A stretch of DNA of 64,000 nt. Source: Streptomyces laurentii (lineage in GTDB: Bacteria > Actinomycetota > Actinomycetes > Streptomycetales > Streptomycetaceae). How positions within the stretch are numbered: position 1 is the first letter of the stretch; each line of letters begins with the position of its first letter. The DNA is taken from NCBI GenBank assembly GCA_002355495.1, contig AP017424.1:2790001-2854000 (forward strand). The letters are read 5' to 3'. Positions 44,966-57,203 of the stretch are shown here, piece after piece. The position numbers and the translations under genes were made by a program. Below the pieces are notes generated by a model. That model did not search any database. It had not been told where the DNA came from and saw only the letters and a program-made list of their open reading frames with translations.

Positions 44966-44991
44966 CCCCGGACGCACGCGTAACCCCGGAC
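44956..44991 (+). repeat. Tandem duplication across a stop codon
   Basis: GCACGCGTAACCCCGGAC is present twice back to back (18 bp each). The TAA of the DUF2029 gene is in both copies and in frame, giving a back-up stop. Confidence 0.8.
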
Positions 44992-45024
44992 ACGGAACAG
45001 CGCGCGCATATGCCGTGCGAAAAA

Positions 45025-45061
45025 GGGGCGCCCCCACCGGTCGTACCGGCGGGGGCGCCCC
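45025..45061. terminator. Bidirectional terminator
   Basis: GGGGCGCCCCC (45025-45035) with GGGGGCGCCCC (45051-45061), a CCGG/CCGG inside, AAAAA on the left; lies between DUF2029 and the convergent glutamate dehydrogenase gene. Confidence 0.75.
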
Positions 45062-45104
45062 CTCTCACTCATCTGCGCGGATCAGCCGATCACCGATCCG
45101 GCGA

Positions 45105-48100
45105 TCAGCTGTGCGTACGCAGCAGCGTGCGCATCGTCCGCATCGCGACGGACAGGTTCGCCAGGTCGAAGGCGTCCGAGCCCTGGATCTCGTCCAGGGT
45201 CGTGCGCGCCCGGCCCAGGATCGCCGTGTTCTCGGCCTCCCAGGCGGCGAACCGCTCCTCCGGCGTGGCCTCGCCCTCGCCGGCCGTCAGGACCTCCGCC
45301 GTGAGCGCGGCGTGCGCGGCGAACAGGTCCTGGCGGATCGAGGCACGGGCCATCGACTGCCACCGGTCGGCGCGCGGCAGCTCGATGATCCGGTCCATCA
45401 GGCCGGTGATCCTCAGCCGGTCGGCCAGGTCGTAGTAGACCTCGGCGACCGCCAGCGGGTCCTTGCCGGTGCGGTCCGCGATCGCGACGATGTCGAGCGT
45501 CGGGAAGGCGGAGGAGAAGCCGGCCACGCGGACCGCGAGCTCCTCCGGCACGCCGGCCTCGGTCAGCTGGTCCAGGACCGACTGGTACCAGACTTGGTCG
45601 GCGCCGCGCAGCAGCGTCGGCAGCTTCTGCCAGACCTGCTCGACCCGCTCCGCGAAGAACTCGATGGTCTCGCCGAGCTGCAGCGGCTGCGGCCGGTTGT
45701 TGAGCAGCCAGCGGGTGCCGCGCTCGACGAGCCGACGCGAGTGCAGCCGCATCTTGGTCTGGACGTCGGCGGCCACCTTGTTGTCGAGCGCCTCGACGGC
45801 GTCCCAGACCTCGTTCAGGCGGAAGATCGCGCGGGCCGCGGTCTGCGCGCGCACGATCTCCTCGATCGAGGCGCCGGACTCCTCGCGCAGCCGGTGCAGG
45901 AAGGACGAGCCACCGGAGTTGACGGTGTCGTTGACCAGCACCGTGGTGACGATCTCCCGGCGCAGCGGGTGGCTGTCGACGGCCTCGGTGAACTGCTCGC
46001 GCAGCAGCGTCGGGAAGTACGCGTGCAGCAGCCCGCGCAGGTAGGGGTCGTCCGGCAGGCTCGTGCCGATCAGCTCGTCGGCCACCGTGATCTTGGTGTA
46101 CGCGAGCAGGACGGCCAGCTCCGGCTGGCTCAGGCCGCGGCCGCCGTTGAGCAGCTCGCGGATCTGCCGGTCGTTGGGCAGGAACTCCAGCGCGCGGTCG
46201 AGCGCGCCGTCCCGGCCGAGCCGGCGCATGAACCGCTGCTGGGCCTGGAGCAGGGAGGACGCCTCGGCCACGGCGTTGGCCAGGTTGGTGTTCTGCGCGT
46301 AGTTGTTGCGCAGCACCAGGGCGCCGACCTCGTCGGTCATCTGCGCGAGGATCTTGTTGCGCTGCTTCACGGTCATGTCACCTTCGGTGACCAGGCCGTT
46401 GAGCAGGATCTTGATGTTGACCTCGTGGTCGGAGGTGTCCACACCGGCGCTGTTGTCGATGGCGTCGGTGTTGATCTTGCCGCCGTCGCCCTCGGGCCCG
46501 CCGGACCGGGCGAACTCGATGCGGCCCAGCTGGGTCGCGCCGAGGTTGCCGCCCTCGCCGACGACGCGGGCGCGCACGTCCCGGCCGTCGACGCGGATGG
46601 CGTCGTTGGCCTTGTCGCCGACGTCGGCGTTCGACTCGGCCGAGGACTTCACGTACGTACCGATGCCGCCGTTCCACAGCAGGTCGACGCGCGCGTGGAG
46701 GACGGCCTGCATCAGCTCGGCCGGGGTCATCTTGGTGACGCCGTCGGCGATGCCGAGCGCGGTCCGCATGTGCGCGTTGACCGGGATCGACTTGGCGGTA
46801 CGGGGGTGGACGCCGCCGCCCGCGGACAGCAGCGCCGGGTTGTAGTCGGCCCAGGACGAGCGGGGCAGCTCGAAGAGGCGGCGGCGCTCGGCGTACGAGG
46901 TGGCCGCGTCCGGGGTCGGGTCGATGAAGATGTGGCGGTGGTCGAAGGCGGCCACCAGACGGATGTGCTCGGAGAGCAGCATGCCGTTGCCGAAGACGTC
47001 ACCGGACATGTCGCCGACGCCGACGACCGTGAAGTCCTCGGTCTGGGTGTCGTGGCCCAGCTCGCGGAAGTGGCGCTTGACCGACTCCCAGGCACCGCGG
47101 GCGGTGATGCCCATGCCCTTGTGGTCGTAGCCGGCCGAGCCGCCGGAGGCGAACGCGTCGCCCAGCCAGAAGCCGTACGACTCGGCGACGCCGTTGGCGA
47201 TGTCGGAGAAGCTCGCGGTGCCCTTGTCGGCGGCGACGACCAGGTAGGTGTCGTCCTCGTCGTGGCGGACCACGTCCGCCGGGGGCACGACCTCGCCGCC
47301 GACCAGGTTGTCGGTGATGTCGAGGAGCGCGGAGATGAACATCTTGTACGAGGCGACGCCCTCGGCCAGCCACGCGTCGCGGTCCACGGACGGGTCCGGG
47401 AGCTGCTTGGCGACGAAGCCGCCCTTGGCGCCGACCGGCACGATGACGGTGTTCTTCACCATCTGCGCCTTGACCAGGCCGAGGATCTCCGTACGGAAGT
47501 CCTCACGGCGGTCGGACCAGCGCAGACCGCCTCGGGCGACCTTGCCGAAGCGCAGGTGGACGCCCTCGACGCGCGGCGAGTACACCCAGATCTCGAAGGC
47601 CGGGCGCGGGGCCGGCAGGTCCGGGATGGCCTGCGGGTCGAACTTCATCGACACGTAGGCGTGCGGGACGCCCTCCGGGGTCTTCTGGAAGAAGTTGGTC
47701 CGCAGCGTGGCCTTGATGACGGTGAGGAAGGACCGCAGGATGCGGTCCTCGTCGAGGGACGCGACCTGGTCCAGGGCGCCGTCCAGCTCCTCCAGGAGGC
47801 CGTCGATCAGCTCGGTGCCGGCGCGCTGGCGCTCCGGCGCCATGCGGGCCTCGAAGAGGTTGATCAGCAGCCGCGTGGTGTGGACGTTGTTGCGGAGGGT
47901 GTCCTCCATGTAGTCCTGGCTGAACGTCGAACCGGCCTGCCGCAGGTACTTCGCGTACGCGCGCAGCACCATCGCCTCGCGCCAGGTGAGCCCGGCGGAC
48001 AGGACGAGCGAGTTGAAGCCGTCGTTCTCGGCGGCGCCGGTCCAGGTGGCGGCGAAGGCCTCCTGGAAGCGCTCGCGCGCGTCGTCGCCGAGGCCGCCGC

Positions 48101-50108
48101 CGTTGGCGGTCGCCGCGGGCATCCGCAGACCGAAGTCGTAGATCCAGGCGTCGTCCGAGCCGTCGGAGCAGCGCAGCTGGTACGGACGCTCGTCGGTGAC
48201 CTCGACGCCGAGCCGGCCGAGGACCGGCAGGACGGCGGACAGCGAGATCTGGTCGCCGGTCTTGTAGACCTTGAACCGGCGCTCGCCGCTGCCGGAGGTG
48301 ACCGGCTCGTAGAGGGAGAGCGCGAAGTCCTTGCCGCTGCCCACCAGGTCCTCGAGGTGGACCAGGTCGGCGACGGCGGCGCGCGGCGAGTGGTCGGCCT
48401 TGTAGCCCTCGGGGAAGGCGTTGCCGTAGCGGCGCAGCAGCTCGGCGGCGCGCTCCTCGCCGCACTCGGCGTTGAGCGCCTCGGCGAAGCCGTCGGCCCA
48501 GGAGCGGGTGGCGTCGGCGAGCCGGGCCTCGATGCGGTCGACGTCGGCCTCGGTGAGCTTGGCCAGCTCGGTGCCCGGCTCGACGCGGATGAGGAAGTGC
48601 AGACGGGAGAGGATCGACTCGGTGTTCCAGGCCGTGAAGTCGACGCTGGTGCCGGTCAGCTCCTCCTTGAGGATGTCGATGATCCGCAGCCGGACGCGCG
48701 TGGTGTAGCGGTCGCGCGGCAGGTAGACGAGGGCCGAGTAGTAGCGGCCGTACTCGTCCTGGCGCAGGTAGAGGCGCAGCCGGCGGCGCTCCTGGAGGTA
48801 CAGGACGCTGGTGGCGATGGTGCGGAGCTGGTCGACCGGGGTCTGGAACAGCTCGTCGCGCGGGTACGTCTCCAGGATCTGGAGCAGGTCGCGGCCGTCG
48901 TGGCTGCTCGGCGCGAAGCCGGCGCCCTCGAGGACCTCCTGGACCTTGCGCTTGATGACCGGCACCCGGCGCACGGACTCGGTGTACGCGGCCGACGAGA
49001 ACAGGCCGAGGAAGCGGCGCTCGCCGACGACGTTGCCGTCGGCGTCGAACTTCTTCACGCCCACGTAGTCGAGGTACGAGGGGCGGTGCACGGTCGAGCG
49101 GCTGTTGGCCTTCGTCAGGATCAGCAGGCGGTGCTCGCGCGCCTTGGCGCGGGCGTCGGCGGGCAGCCGGCTGAAGGACGGCGAGATGGGGTGCGCGTGG
49201 TTGTCGTCGCCGCTGTGGTGCGGGTCGGCGCGCAGGATGCCGAGCCCGGTGCCGGGGACGGCGGACAGGGCGTCACCGTCGACCAGCGCGTACTCGCGGT
49301 AGCCGAGGAAGGTGAAGTGGTCGTCGGCGAGCCAGCGGAGCAGCTCGCGGGCCTCCTCCACCTCGGTGGGACGCAGGTCGGAGGCGGTGGGCTCCTCGGG
49401 CAGGCCCTCGGCGATGCGCAGCGCGGCCTCGCGCATCTTCTCCCAGTCCTCGACCGTCTCGCGGACGTCGGACAGGATGCGCAGCAGGTCGCTGGTGATC
49501 TGCTTGAGGTCGGCCTTGTCGGTCTCGCGGTCGATCTCGACGTGGATCCAGGACTCGCTGAGCACATCGTGCGCCTGCTCGGCCTTGGCGCCCTTGGCAC
49601 CCTTGCCGTTCTTGGCGCCCTTGGCCTCCTGCGGGTCCTTGGCCAGGACCTCGATGAGCTTTCCGGTCACGTCGCGGCGGACGCGGACCTGCGGGTGGAT
49701 CACGACGTGGATGCCGCGGCCCTGGCGGGACAGCTCGTTGGTCACCGAGTCGACGAGGAACGGCATGTCGTCGGTGACGACCTCGACGACGGAGTGGCTG
49801 CAGGTCCAGCCGTTCTCCTCGACCGTCGGGGTGTGCACGCGCACGTTCGCGGTGCCCTGGGGACGGTTCTCGGCCAGGCGGTAGTGCGAGAGCGCGGCGC
49901 CGAACACGTCGACGGGGTCGCGGTAGGTGAGGTCCTCGGGAGCGGTGTGCAGGTAGTAGCGCTGGAGGTAGTCGAGCAGCGTCGCGTGGTCCGGACGACG
50001 GCCCTTCTCCGGCCCTGTCGGAAGTAGCCCCCCGACCGGGCTGTTCTCAGCTACCCGGGCGGCCCGATCGAGCAGCTCGGCCTTGGCTTCGTCCAGCTTG
50101 GTCTGCAT
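45105..50108 (-). CDS. gdhB: NAD-dependent glutamate dehydrogenase, large (180-kDa) type
   Basis: Protein of 1667 aa, the size of the L_180 class first characterised in Streptomyces clavuligerus. It converts glutamate to 2-oxoglutarate and ammonia with NAD. The N-terminal half contains ACT-like regulatory repeats (about 90-560); the catalytic domain around 850-1250 has GKVARGGLRWSDRREDFRTEILGLVKAQMVKN and the GAKGGFVAKQ motif with the catalytic Lys (about residue 896). The C-terminal quarter is helical. ATG at 50108 with AGGAG 9 nt before. Single-gene transcript, convergent terminator on one side and long leader on the other. Confidence 0.95.
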   Translation of the reverse strand: MQTKLDEAKAELLDRAARVAENSPVGGLLPTGPEKGRRPDHATLLDYLQRYYLHTAPEDLTYRDPVDVFGAALSHYRLAENRPQGTANVRVHTPTVEENGWTCSHSVVEVVTDDMPFLVDSVTNELSRQGRGIHVVIHPQVRVRRDVTGKLIEVLAKDPQEAKGAKNGKGAKGAKAEQAHDVLSESWIHVEIDRETDKADLKQITSDLLRILSDVRETVEDWEKMREAALRIAEGLPEEPTASDLRPTEVEEARELLRWLADDHFTFLGYREYALVDGDALSAVPGTGLGILRADPHHSGDDNHAHPISPSFSRLPADARAKAREHRLLILTKANSRSTVHRPSYLDYVGVKKFDADGNVVGERRFLGLFSSAAYTESVRRVPVIKRKVQEVLEGAGFAPSSHDGRDLLQILETYPRDELFQTPVDQLRTIATSVLYLQERRRLRLYLRQDEYGRYYSALVYLPRDRYTTRVRLRIIDILKEELTGTSVDFTAWNTESILSRLHFLIRVEPGTELAKLTEADVDRIEARLADATRSWADGFAEALNAECGEERAAELLRRYGNAFPEGYKADHSPRAAVADLVHLEDLVGSGKDFALSLYEPVTSGSGERRFKVYKTGDQISLSAVLPVLGRLGVEVTDERPYQLRCSDGSDDAWIYDFGLRMPAATANGGGLGDDARERFQEAFAATWTGAAENDGFNSLVLSAGLTWREAMVLRAYAKYLRQAGSTFSQDYMEDTLRNNVHTTRLLINLFEARMAPERQRAGTELIDGLLEELDGALDQVASLDEDRILRSFLTVIKATLRTNFFQKTPEGVPHAYVSMKFDPQAIPDLPAPRPAFEIWVYSPRVEGVHLRFGKVARGGLRWSDRREDFRTEILGLVKAQMVKNTVIVPVGAKGGFVAKQLPDPSVDRDAWLAEGVASYKMFISALLDITDNLVGGEVVPPADVVRHDEDDTYLVVAADKGTASFSDIANGVAESYGFWLGDAFASGGSAGYDHKGMGITARGAWESVKRHFRELGHDTQTEDFTVVGVGDMSGDVFGNGMLLSEHIRLVAAFDHRHIFIDPTPDAATSYAERRRLFELPRSSWADYNPALLSAGGGVHPRTAKSIPVNAHMRTALGIADGVTKMTPAELMQAVLHARVDLLWNGGIGTYVKSSAESNADVGDKANDAIRVDGRDVRARVVGEGGNLGATQLGRIEFARSGGPEGDGGKINTDAIDNSAGVDTSDHEVNIKILLNGLVTEGDMTVKQRNKILAQMTDEVGALVLRNNYAQNTNLANAVAEASSLLQAQQRFMRRLGRDGALDRALEFLPNDRQIRELLNGGRGLSQPELAVLLAYTKITVADELIGTSLPDDPYLRGLLHAYFPTLLREQFTEAVDSHPLRREIVTTVLVNDTVNSGGSSFLHRLREESGASIEEIVRAQTAARAIFRLNEVWDAVEALDNKVAADVQTKMRLHSRRLVERGTRWLLNNRPQPLQLGETIEFFAERVEQVWQKLPTLLRGADQVWYQSVLDQLTEAGVPEELAVRVAGFSSAFPTLDIVAIADRTGKDPLAVAEVYYDLADRLRITGLMDRIIELPRADRWQSMARASIRQDLFAAHAALTAEVLTAGEGEATPEERFAAWEAENTAILGRARTTLDEIQGSDAFDLANLSVAMRTMRTLLRTHS

Positions 50109-50575
50109 GTCCTCTGACTCCTGTCGCGCGCCATTGCGTGACGTCGGTGGAAGAAAGGACACAACGCCACGCCGCGGTGGTACCGGTCGACGATGACGTT
50201 GTGCCGCGATGAGAGATGTCCGGGCGTTTCTCGGCCACGACGTGTGCGGCGGGTGTCGCGCCCGGACGGAGAGGATCGGCGAACGCACCGTCGACCCGGC
50301 CGCTGTGGCGGACCGGGCGGCAGCCGGGGGCTCCGCTGCCCCCTCGGCGTATCGCGCTGATCACGACGAAAGCCTATCGCTCTCGCCCCCCCGACCGTCA
50401 TGAGCCTTATGTGTACAAAACCAGGGCCGGAAGTTTGACGATCTGGACAGCGACGCATGGTTCCCCGGGGCTCCGACGGCATCCGGCCCCCGGGATCCGC
50501 CCGGGAAGGCGTCGTCAGGGCCCGGGAATCTGTCATCCGGGCATCGGCCATACGAGACGGGACGTGGGAGCCGCC
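50109..50575. promoter_or_regulatory. Divergent region between gdhB and the DJ-1/PfpI gene
   Basis: About 470 bp, no gene. The gdhB-proximal part is GC-rich leader; near 50400-50425 there is a less GC-rich stretch (CCTTATGTGTACAAAACC). Palindromes were not obvious. It must carry promoters for both genes. Confidence 0.4.
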
Positions 50576-51139
50576 ATGGCGAAGATCTTGATCGTGACGG
50601 GGGACGCGGCGGAATCGCTGGAGGTGATGTACCCGTACCAGCGACTGCTCGAGGAAGGGTACGAAGTCGACATCGCGGCCCCGGCGCGCAAGCAGCTGCG
50701 GTTCGTCGTGCACGATTTCGAGCCGGGTTACGACACGTACACCGAGAAGCCCGGCTACACCTGGCCCGCCGATCTGGCCTTCTCGGAGGTCGACCCGGGC
50801 GAGTACACGGCCGTGGTGATCCCGGGCGGCCGGGCCCCGGAGTATCTGCGCAACGACCCCGAGCTGCGCAAGATCCTCAAGTCGTTCTTCGACGCGGACA
50901 AGCCGGTCGCGCAGATCTGCCACGGACCGCTCCTGACGGCGGTCACGGGCAGCCTGGAGGGGCGGCGCGTCACCTCGTACCCGGCCCTGGAGCCGGACAT
51001 GCAGGCGGCGGGCGCGAGCTTCCAGGACACGGCGGCGGTGGTGGACGGCCGGCTGGTGTCCTCCCGGGCGTGGCCGGACCACCCGACGTGGATGCGGGAG
51101 TTCCTGAAGGTCCTGCGCGCGACGGCGGCGGAGGCGTAG
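50576..51139 (+). CDS. DJ-1/PfpI family protein
   Basis: Protein of 187 aa with ILIVTGDAAESLEVMYPYQRLLEEGYEVDIAAP at the N terminus and the nucleophile elbow VAQICHGPLLTAV (Cys about 115, next to His 116, the PfpI arrangement); an acidic residue near Glu 18 completes the usual site. Members are glyoxalase/deglycase-like or proteases; exact role unknown. GGGAG precedes the ATG at 50576. Divergent from gdhB. Confidence 0.9.
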   Translation: MAKILIVTGDAAESLEVMYPYQRLLEEGYEVDIAAPARKQLRFVVHDFEPGYDTYTEKPGYTWPADLAFSEVDPGEYTAVVIPGGRAPEYLRNDPELRKILKSFFDADKPVAQICHGPLLTAVTGSLEGRRVTSYPALEPDMQAAGASFQDTAAVVDGRLVSSRAWPDHPTWMREFLKVLRATAAEA

Positions 51140-51157
51140 CCCCCGTACCCCGTACCG

Positions 51158-51204
51158 GCCATGGCCCCTCGCCGTCCCGTACCCGGGCGGCGGGGGGCCA
51201 TGGC
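51158..51204. terminator. Bidirectional terminator
   Basis: GCCATGGCCCC (51158-51168) with GGGGCCATGGC (51194-51204) between convergent genes; the internal 25 nt can fold further. Confidence 0.65.
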
Positions 51205-51236
51205 GCGTCAGGGGCCGTACGGCCCCTCGGCGGGCC

Positions 51237-51893
51237 TCAGACCAGCTCGTCGGCGATGGCCACGGCCTCGGCGAGCGAGTCCACGACCGGGACGCCGACC
51301 TTCTCCAGGGACGCCCTGCTGTGCGATCCGCCGGTGTACAGGACCGCCTTCGCGCCGACGTGCGCGGCCGCCACGGCGTCGTCCGCCGCGTCGCCGATCA
51401 CGACGACCCGGTCCGCGGACACGTCGCCCAGGGCCTGCAGGTGGCGCACCATGTGCCCCGACTTCCCCGAGGGGCCGCCGGTACGGCCGTCCATCCGTAC
51501 GAAGCGCTCCGCGATCCCGTGCCGGCGCACGATCGGTATCAGCTCCTCGTGCGGCGCGAGGGAGAGCAGCGACTGGGTGAACCCGGACTCCTGCCGGGCG
51601 GCGAGCAGGTCCGCCGCGCCCTCGGTGAGCCCGCAGGCCTCGGCGCGTTCCCAGTAGTGGCGGTGGAACGCGCCGTCCATCATGTTCCACTCGTCCTCGG
51701 TGGGCAGTCGCCCCATCAGCCGCTCGTAGAACTTCGGCACCGGGACCGTGTACAGCTCCCGGTACTGCTCCAGAGTGATCTGTTCGAACCCGATTTCCGC
51801 GAAGGACGCGTTGGTCGCCCCGATGACGGCGCCGATGTCGTCGAGCAGTGTGCCGTTCCAGTCCCAGACCAGATGCTTCGTGTGCTTCCCCAT
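51237..51893 (-). CDS. HAD-family phosphatase (Gph-like)
   Basis: Protein of 218 aa. Motif I is VWDWNGTLLDD: nucleophile Asp 11, but the second acid (usual DxD) is Asn 13, a variant also seen in related actinobacterial proteins. Motif III/IV: GKSGH ... VVVIGDAADDAVAAAHVGAKAVLY. The helical cap lies between about 20 and 90. Likely phosphoglycolate-phosphatase-like hydrolase. Convergent with the DJ-1 gene. Confidence 0.88.
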   Translation of the reverse strand: MGKHTKHLVWDWNGTLLDDIGAVIGATNASFAEIGFEQITLEQYRELYTVPVPKFYERLMGRLPTEDEWNMMDGAFHRHYWERAEACGLTEGAADLLAARQESGFTQSLLSLAPHEELIPIVRRHGIAERFVRMDGRTGGPSGKSGHMVRHLQALGDVSADRVVVIGDAADDAVAAAHVGAKAVLYTGGSHSRASLEKVGVPVVDSLAEAVAIADELV

Positions 51894-51999
51894 GGACGTC
51901 CACGGTACCGGCCCGCTCCGACACTGTGACCGGCCGTTTCGCTCGGCCGGGCACCCGGCGCGAGGGGACCGGCCCGACGGGGCGCGGCCGAGGAGTGAC

Positions 52000-52506
52000 T
52001 CAGCCGAGGAGCGCGGGGATCTCCTGGACGCCGAACCAGAGCAGCTCGTGGTCCTCGGCCCCGTCGACGGTGAACTGCGCGTCGTCGTCGCCCTGGTCGG
52101 CGGCACCGAGCGCGCCGGCCGCGGCCGCGACGTCCGCCTCGGCGTCGTCGGCGTCGGCGTGCACGGCGGCGGCCTTGGCCAGCGGTACGGCGGAGGCGAT
52201 CCGGACCTCGCCGAGCGCGCCCGCGTCCAGCCCGCGGTCCGGGTCGACGACGGCGTCCTTGTCGGCCACGTCGACCGCGACGACCACGCGCCGCCGGGCG
52301 GCCGCCGGGTCGCCCGCGAGCAGCCGCAGCGAGGCGGCGGCGGCCCGGTTGAGGGCCGCGTACTCGAGCTCCTCGATGTCGTCGCTCACGTACCACTCCC
52401 GCAGGGCGGGGGTGACGGCGTAGGCGGTGAGCGGCCCGGGGCCGAGCTCGCCCGCCTTGTGCGCCTGTGCGAGACCGGGGAGGGTCAGAGGGACGTACAC
52501 GCGCAT
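52000..52506 (-). CDS. DUF6912 hypothetical protein
   Basis: Protein of 168 aa, MRVYVPLTLPGLAQAHKAGELGPGPLTAYAVTPALREWY start and an Ala/Asp-rich C-terminal half (VAVDVADKDAVVDPDRG). A conserved actinobacterial protein of unknown role. It is 107 bp upstream of the HAD gene in the same direction. Confidence 0.75.
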   Translation of the reverse strand: MRVYVPLTLPGLAQAHKAGELGPGPLTAYAVTPALREWYVSDDIEELEYAALNRAAAASLRLLAGDPAAARRRVVVAVDVADKDAVVDPDRGLDAGALGEVRIASAVPLAKAAAVHADADDAEADVAAAAGALGAADQGDDDAQFTVDGAEDHELLWFGVQEIPALLG

Positions 52507-52741
52507 GGCTGGCCGCTTTCGTAGTCGGAGATGCCCTCAGGATACGTGCGCGGTACCTGCCCGGAGGCCGGGCCCGAGACCGCCACCGGTCGTACGGTTC
52601 GCTCGGATAGGTGAATCACCCTGGGTGACCGCGAGCGGTCCTCGGCCTGCTTGCCGCTCCCTCCGGACCGCCCGTACAAGATCCCCAGCCGGGTTACCGC
52701 CCGGTAGAAGCCGGTCACTCACCGCGACGAACGGGGATCCC

Positions 52742-53191
52742 ATGAGCACACACACCCGGCGCACCCGCGGCCCTTCCGGTCCCGCCGGCCCCACCGGACC
52801 CGCGGGCCGCGCCGGGACCGGACCGCGCGGCCGGGCGGGAACGGCGCCCCGGCGGACCGCGCCGCCGCACATCCTGTTCGCCGAGCGCCTGCTGGCCGTC
52901 CTGAGCGGCGACCGCCCGGTGCACAGCATGCTGGGCTACGCGGCCGGCGAGGCGTACGACGAACTCGTCCGGCTGGCCCCGGAGCCCCCGTTCCGCTCCA
53001 CCGACTGGCGCCCCGCGCTCCACCGCTGTCACTGCCGCCGGCCCGCCGCCGGCTCCGACGCCCTCGAGGTCTTCGCCACCGTCGCCACCGGCGACCGCTT
53101 CCGCGCGCTCGCCTTCCGCCTCGACCGCGGCGCCGACCTCCGCTGGCGCTGCTCCGCGTTGGCGATGGACGGCCTGTCGGGGACGCGCTGA
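52742..53191 (+). CDS. Rv3235 family protein
   Basis: Protein of 149 aa. A Gly/Pro/Arg-rich disordered lead of about 40 residues is followed by an ILFAERLLAVLSGDRPVHSMLGYAAGEAYDELVRLAP helical segment and VATGDRFRALAFRLDR ... WRCSALAMD strands, the pattern of the actinobacterial Rv3235 family, which is usually found near secA. Convergent with secA. Function unknown. Confidence 0.8.
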   Translation: MSTHTRRTRGPSGPAGPTGPAGRAGTGPRGRAGTAPRRTAPPHILFAERLLAVLSGDRPVHSMLGYAAGEAYDELVRLAPEPPFRSTDWRPALHRCHCRRPAAGSDALEVFATVATGDRFRALAFRLDRGADLRWRCSALAMDGLSGTR

Positions 53192-53375
53192 GGCCCACGC
53201 CGGGCGGGGGGGGAGGCGAGGGTGGCGGCGGGGTGGCGTGGGGAGGCGGACGCCCTCGCCCGCCCTTGACACCCTCCCCACCCGATCGAGCGCACCGGAC
53301 GGGCCCGTCGGGGCCCGGCCGGCGGATCCGGTCCGCCGCGTCCGGGCACATGGTCCGGCGCGTCCGGGCATACGC

Positions 53376-53413
53376 GAGGGGGCCGGCCGCCCCACCGGGC
53401 GACCGGCCCCCTC
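53376..53413 (-). terminator. Terminator of secA
   Basis: GAGGGGGCCGG (53376-53386) with CCGGCCCCCTC (53403-53413), inner GCCC/GGGC; 39 bp past the secA stop. Confidence 0.75.
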
Positions 53414-53452
53414 GTCACGTACGCACCGGGCCCTCGGGACCCGCGGACGGCC

Positions 53453-56254
<2,802 letters not shown>

Positions 56255-56506
56255 TGAGGCTGGTCTCCTTGCCGGTCGGGCCTGGCACTGGGTCTTGTCA
56301 TGACTCGGGCGCGGGCACGGCAGGTGGTCCCCACCGCAACGGCCATCGTAAGCGAGACAGCGCTCGCGGAGGGAGGCCCGCAGGGCCGGAACCCCGGCTT
56401 CCGCCCATGACGGCTCCCGACAGGGAGAACGCGCGGGACCACCCGAAGGTGCCGCCACTTCCGAAAACCGTTCGCACGGCTCGGGACGGGTCACCAGAAT
56501 TCCGTC

Positions 56507-57103
56507 ATGGAGCCCATCACCCTGACCACGGCCCGGCTGCGCCTGCGCCCCTTCACCCCGGACGACGCCGATCTGGTGTACGAGATCTGCCAGGACCCCG
56601 AGATCCAGCGCTGGACCGCCGTCCCCACCCCGTACACGCGCGAGGACGCCGAGTTCTTCGTGACCCGGATCGCGCCGGACGGCTGGCGCCAGGACGGGCA
56701 GCTCCCGTTCGCCGTCGAACCGCTGGCGGGTGGACCGCTGATCGCCGCCGTCGGACTGCACGCCTGCGGGCCCGGCGTCCGGGAGATCGGCTACTGGACC
56801 GCCGCCGGGCACCGCGGCCGGGGCTATACGACCGAGGTCGTCGGCGCCCTCGCCCACTGGGCCTTCACCGGGCTCGGCGTCCACCGTCTCGTCTGGCGCG
56901 CCGAGGTCGGCAACGCCCCCTCGCGCGCGGTGGCCGAACGGGCCGGCTTCACGATCGAGGGCGTCGAACGGGCCGGCATCGTCAACAACGACACCGCCCG
57001 CGACTGCTGGCTCGGCTCGCTGCTCCCCTCCGACCTGGGCCTGCCGTCGTCGCTGCCGTACCTGCCCGCGCCGATCCCGCCGGAGCCCTCCGCCGCCTCC
57101 TGA
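56507..57103 (+). CDS. GNAT-family N-acetyltransferase
   Basis: Protein of 198 aa of RimJ/RimL type: [37 protein letters not shown], pyrophosphate loop [27 protein letters not shown] and [23 protein letters not shown] Pro-rich tail of about 25 residues follows. Divergent from secA; independent of it. Confidence 0.88.
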   Translation: MEPITLTTARLRLRPFTPDDADLVYEICQDPEIQRWTAVPTPYTREDAEFFVTRIAPDGWRQDGQLPFAVEPLAGGPLIAAVGLHACGPGVREIGYWTAAGHRGRGYTTEVVGALAHWAFTGLGVHRLVWRAEVGNAPSRAVAERAGFTIEGVERAGIVNNDTARDCWLGSLLPSDLGLPSSLPYLPAPIPPEPSAAS

Positions 57104-57135
57104 GCGGTCTCCCGGCCCGCTTCCCTCCCGGTCCC

Positions 57136-57170
57136 GGCAGGCCCCGGCGGATTCCCCGCCGGGGCCTGCC
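57136..57170 (+). terminator. Terminator after the GNAT gene
   Basis: 15-bp perfect stem GGCAGGCCCCGGCGG (57136-57150) / 57156-57170, ATTCC loop; 33 bp past the stop. Confidence 0.8.
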
Positions 57171-57190
57171 GCGCTGTCGGTGCCGCCCTC

Positions 57191-57196
57191 TAGGGT
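57191..57196 (+). promoter_or_regulatory. -10 box of the YcaQ/AlkX-like gene
   Basis: TAGGGT followed by seven bases and the ATG at 57204: probable leaderless transcript right after the preceding terminator. Confidence 0.45.
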
Positions 57197-57203
57197 GCCG
57201 ACC

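Noticed and set aside
45015..50027. 1670-codon open frame antisense to gdhB
   Set aside because: High-GC shadow: third-position GC bias of the real gene keeps the opposite frame open. The product is Asp/Val/Leu/Gly-rich with no domain.
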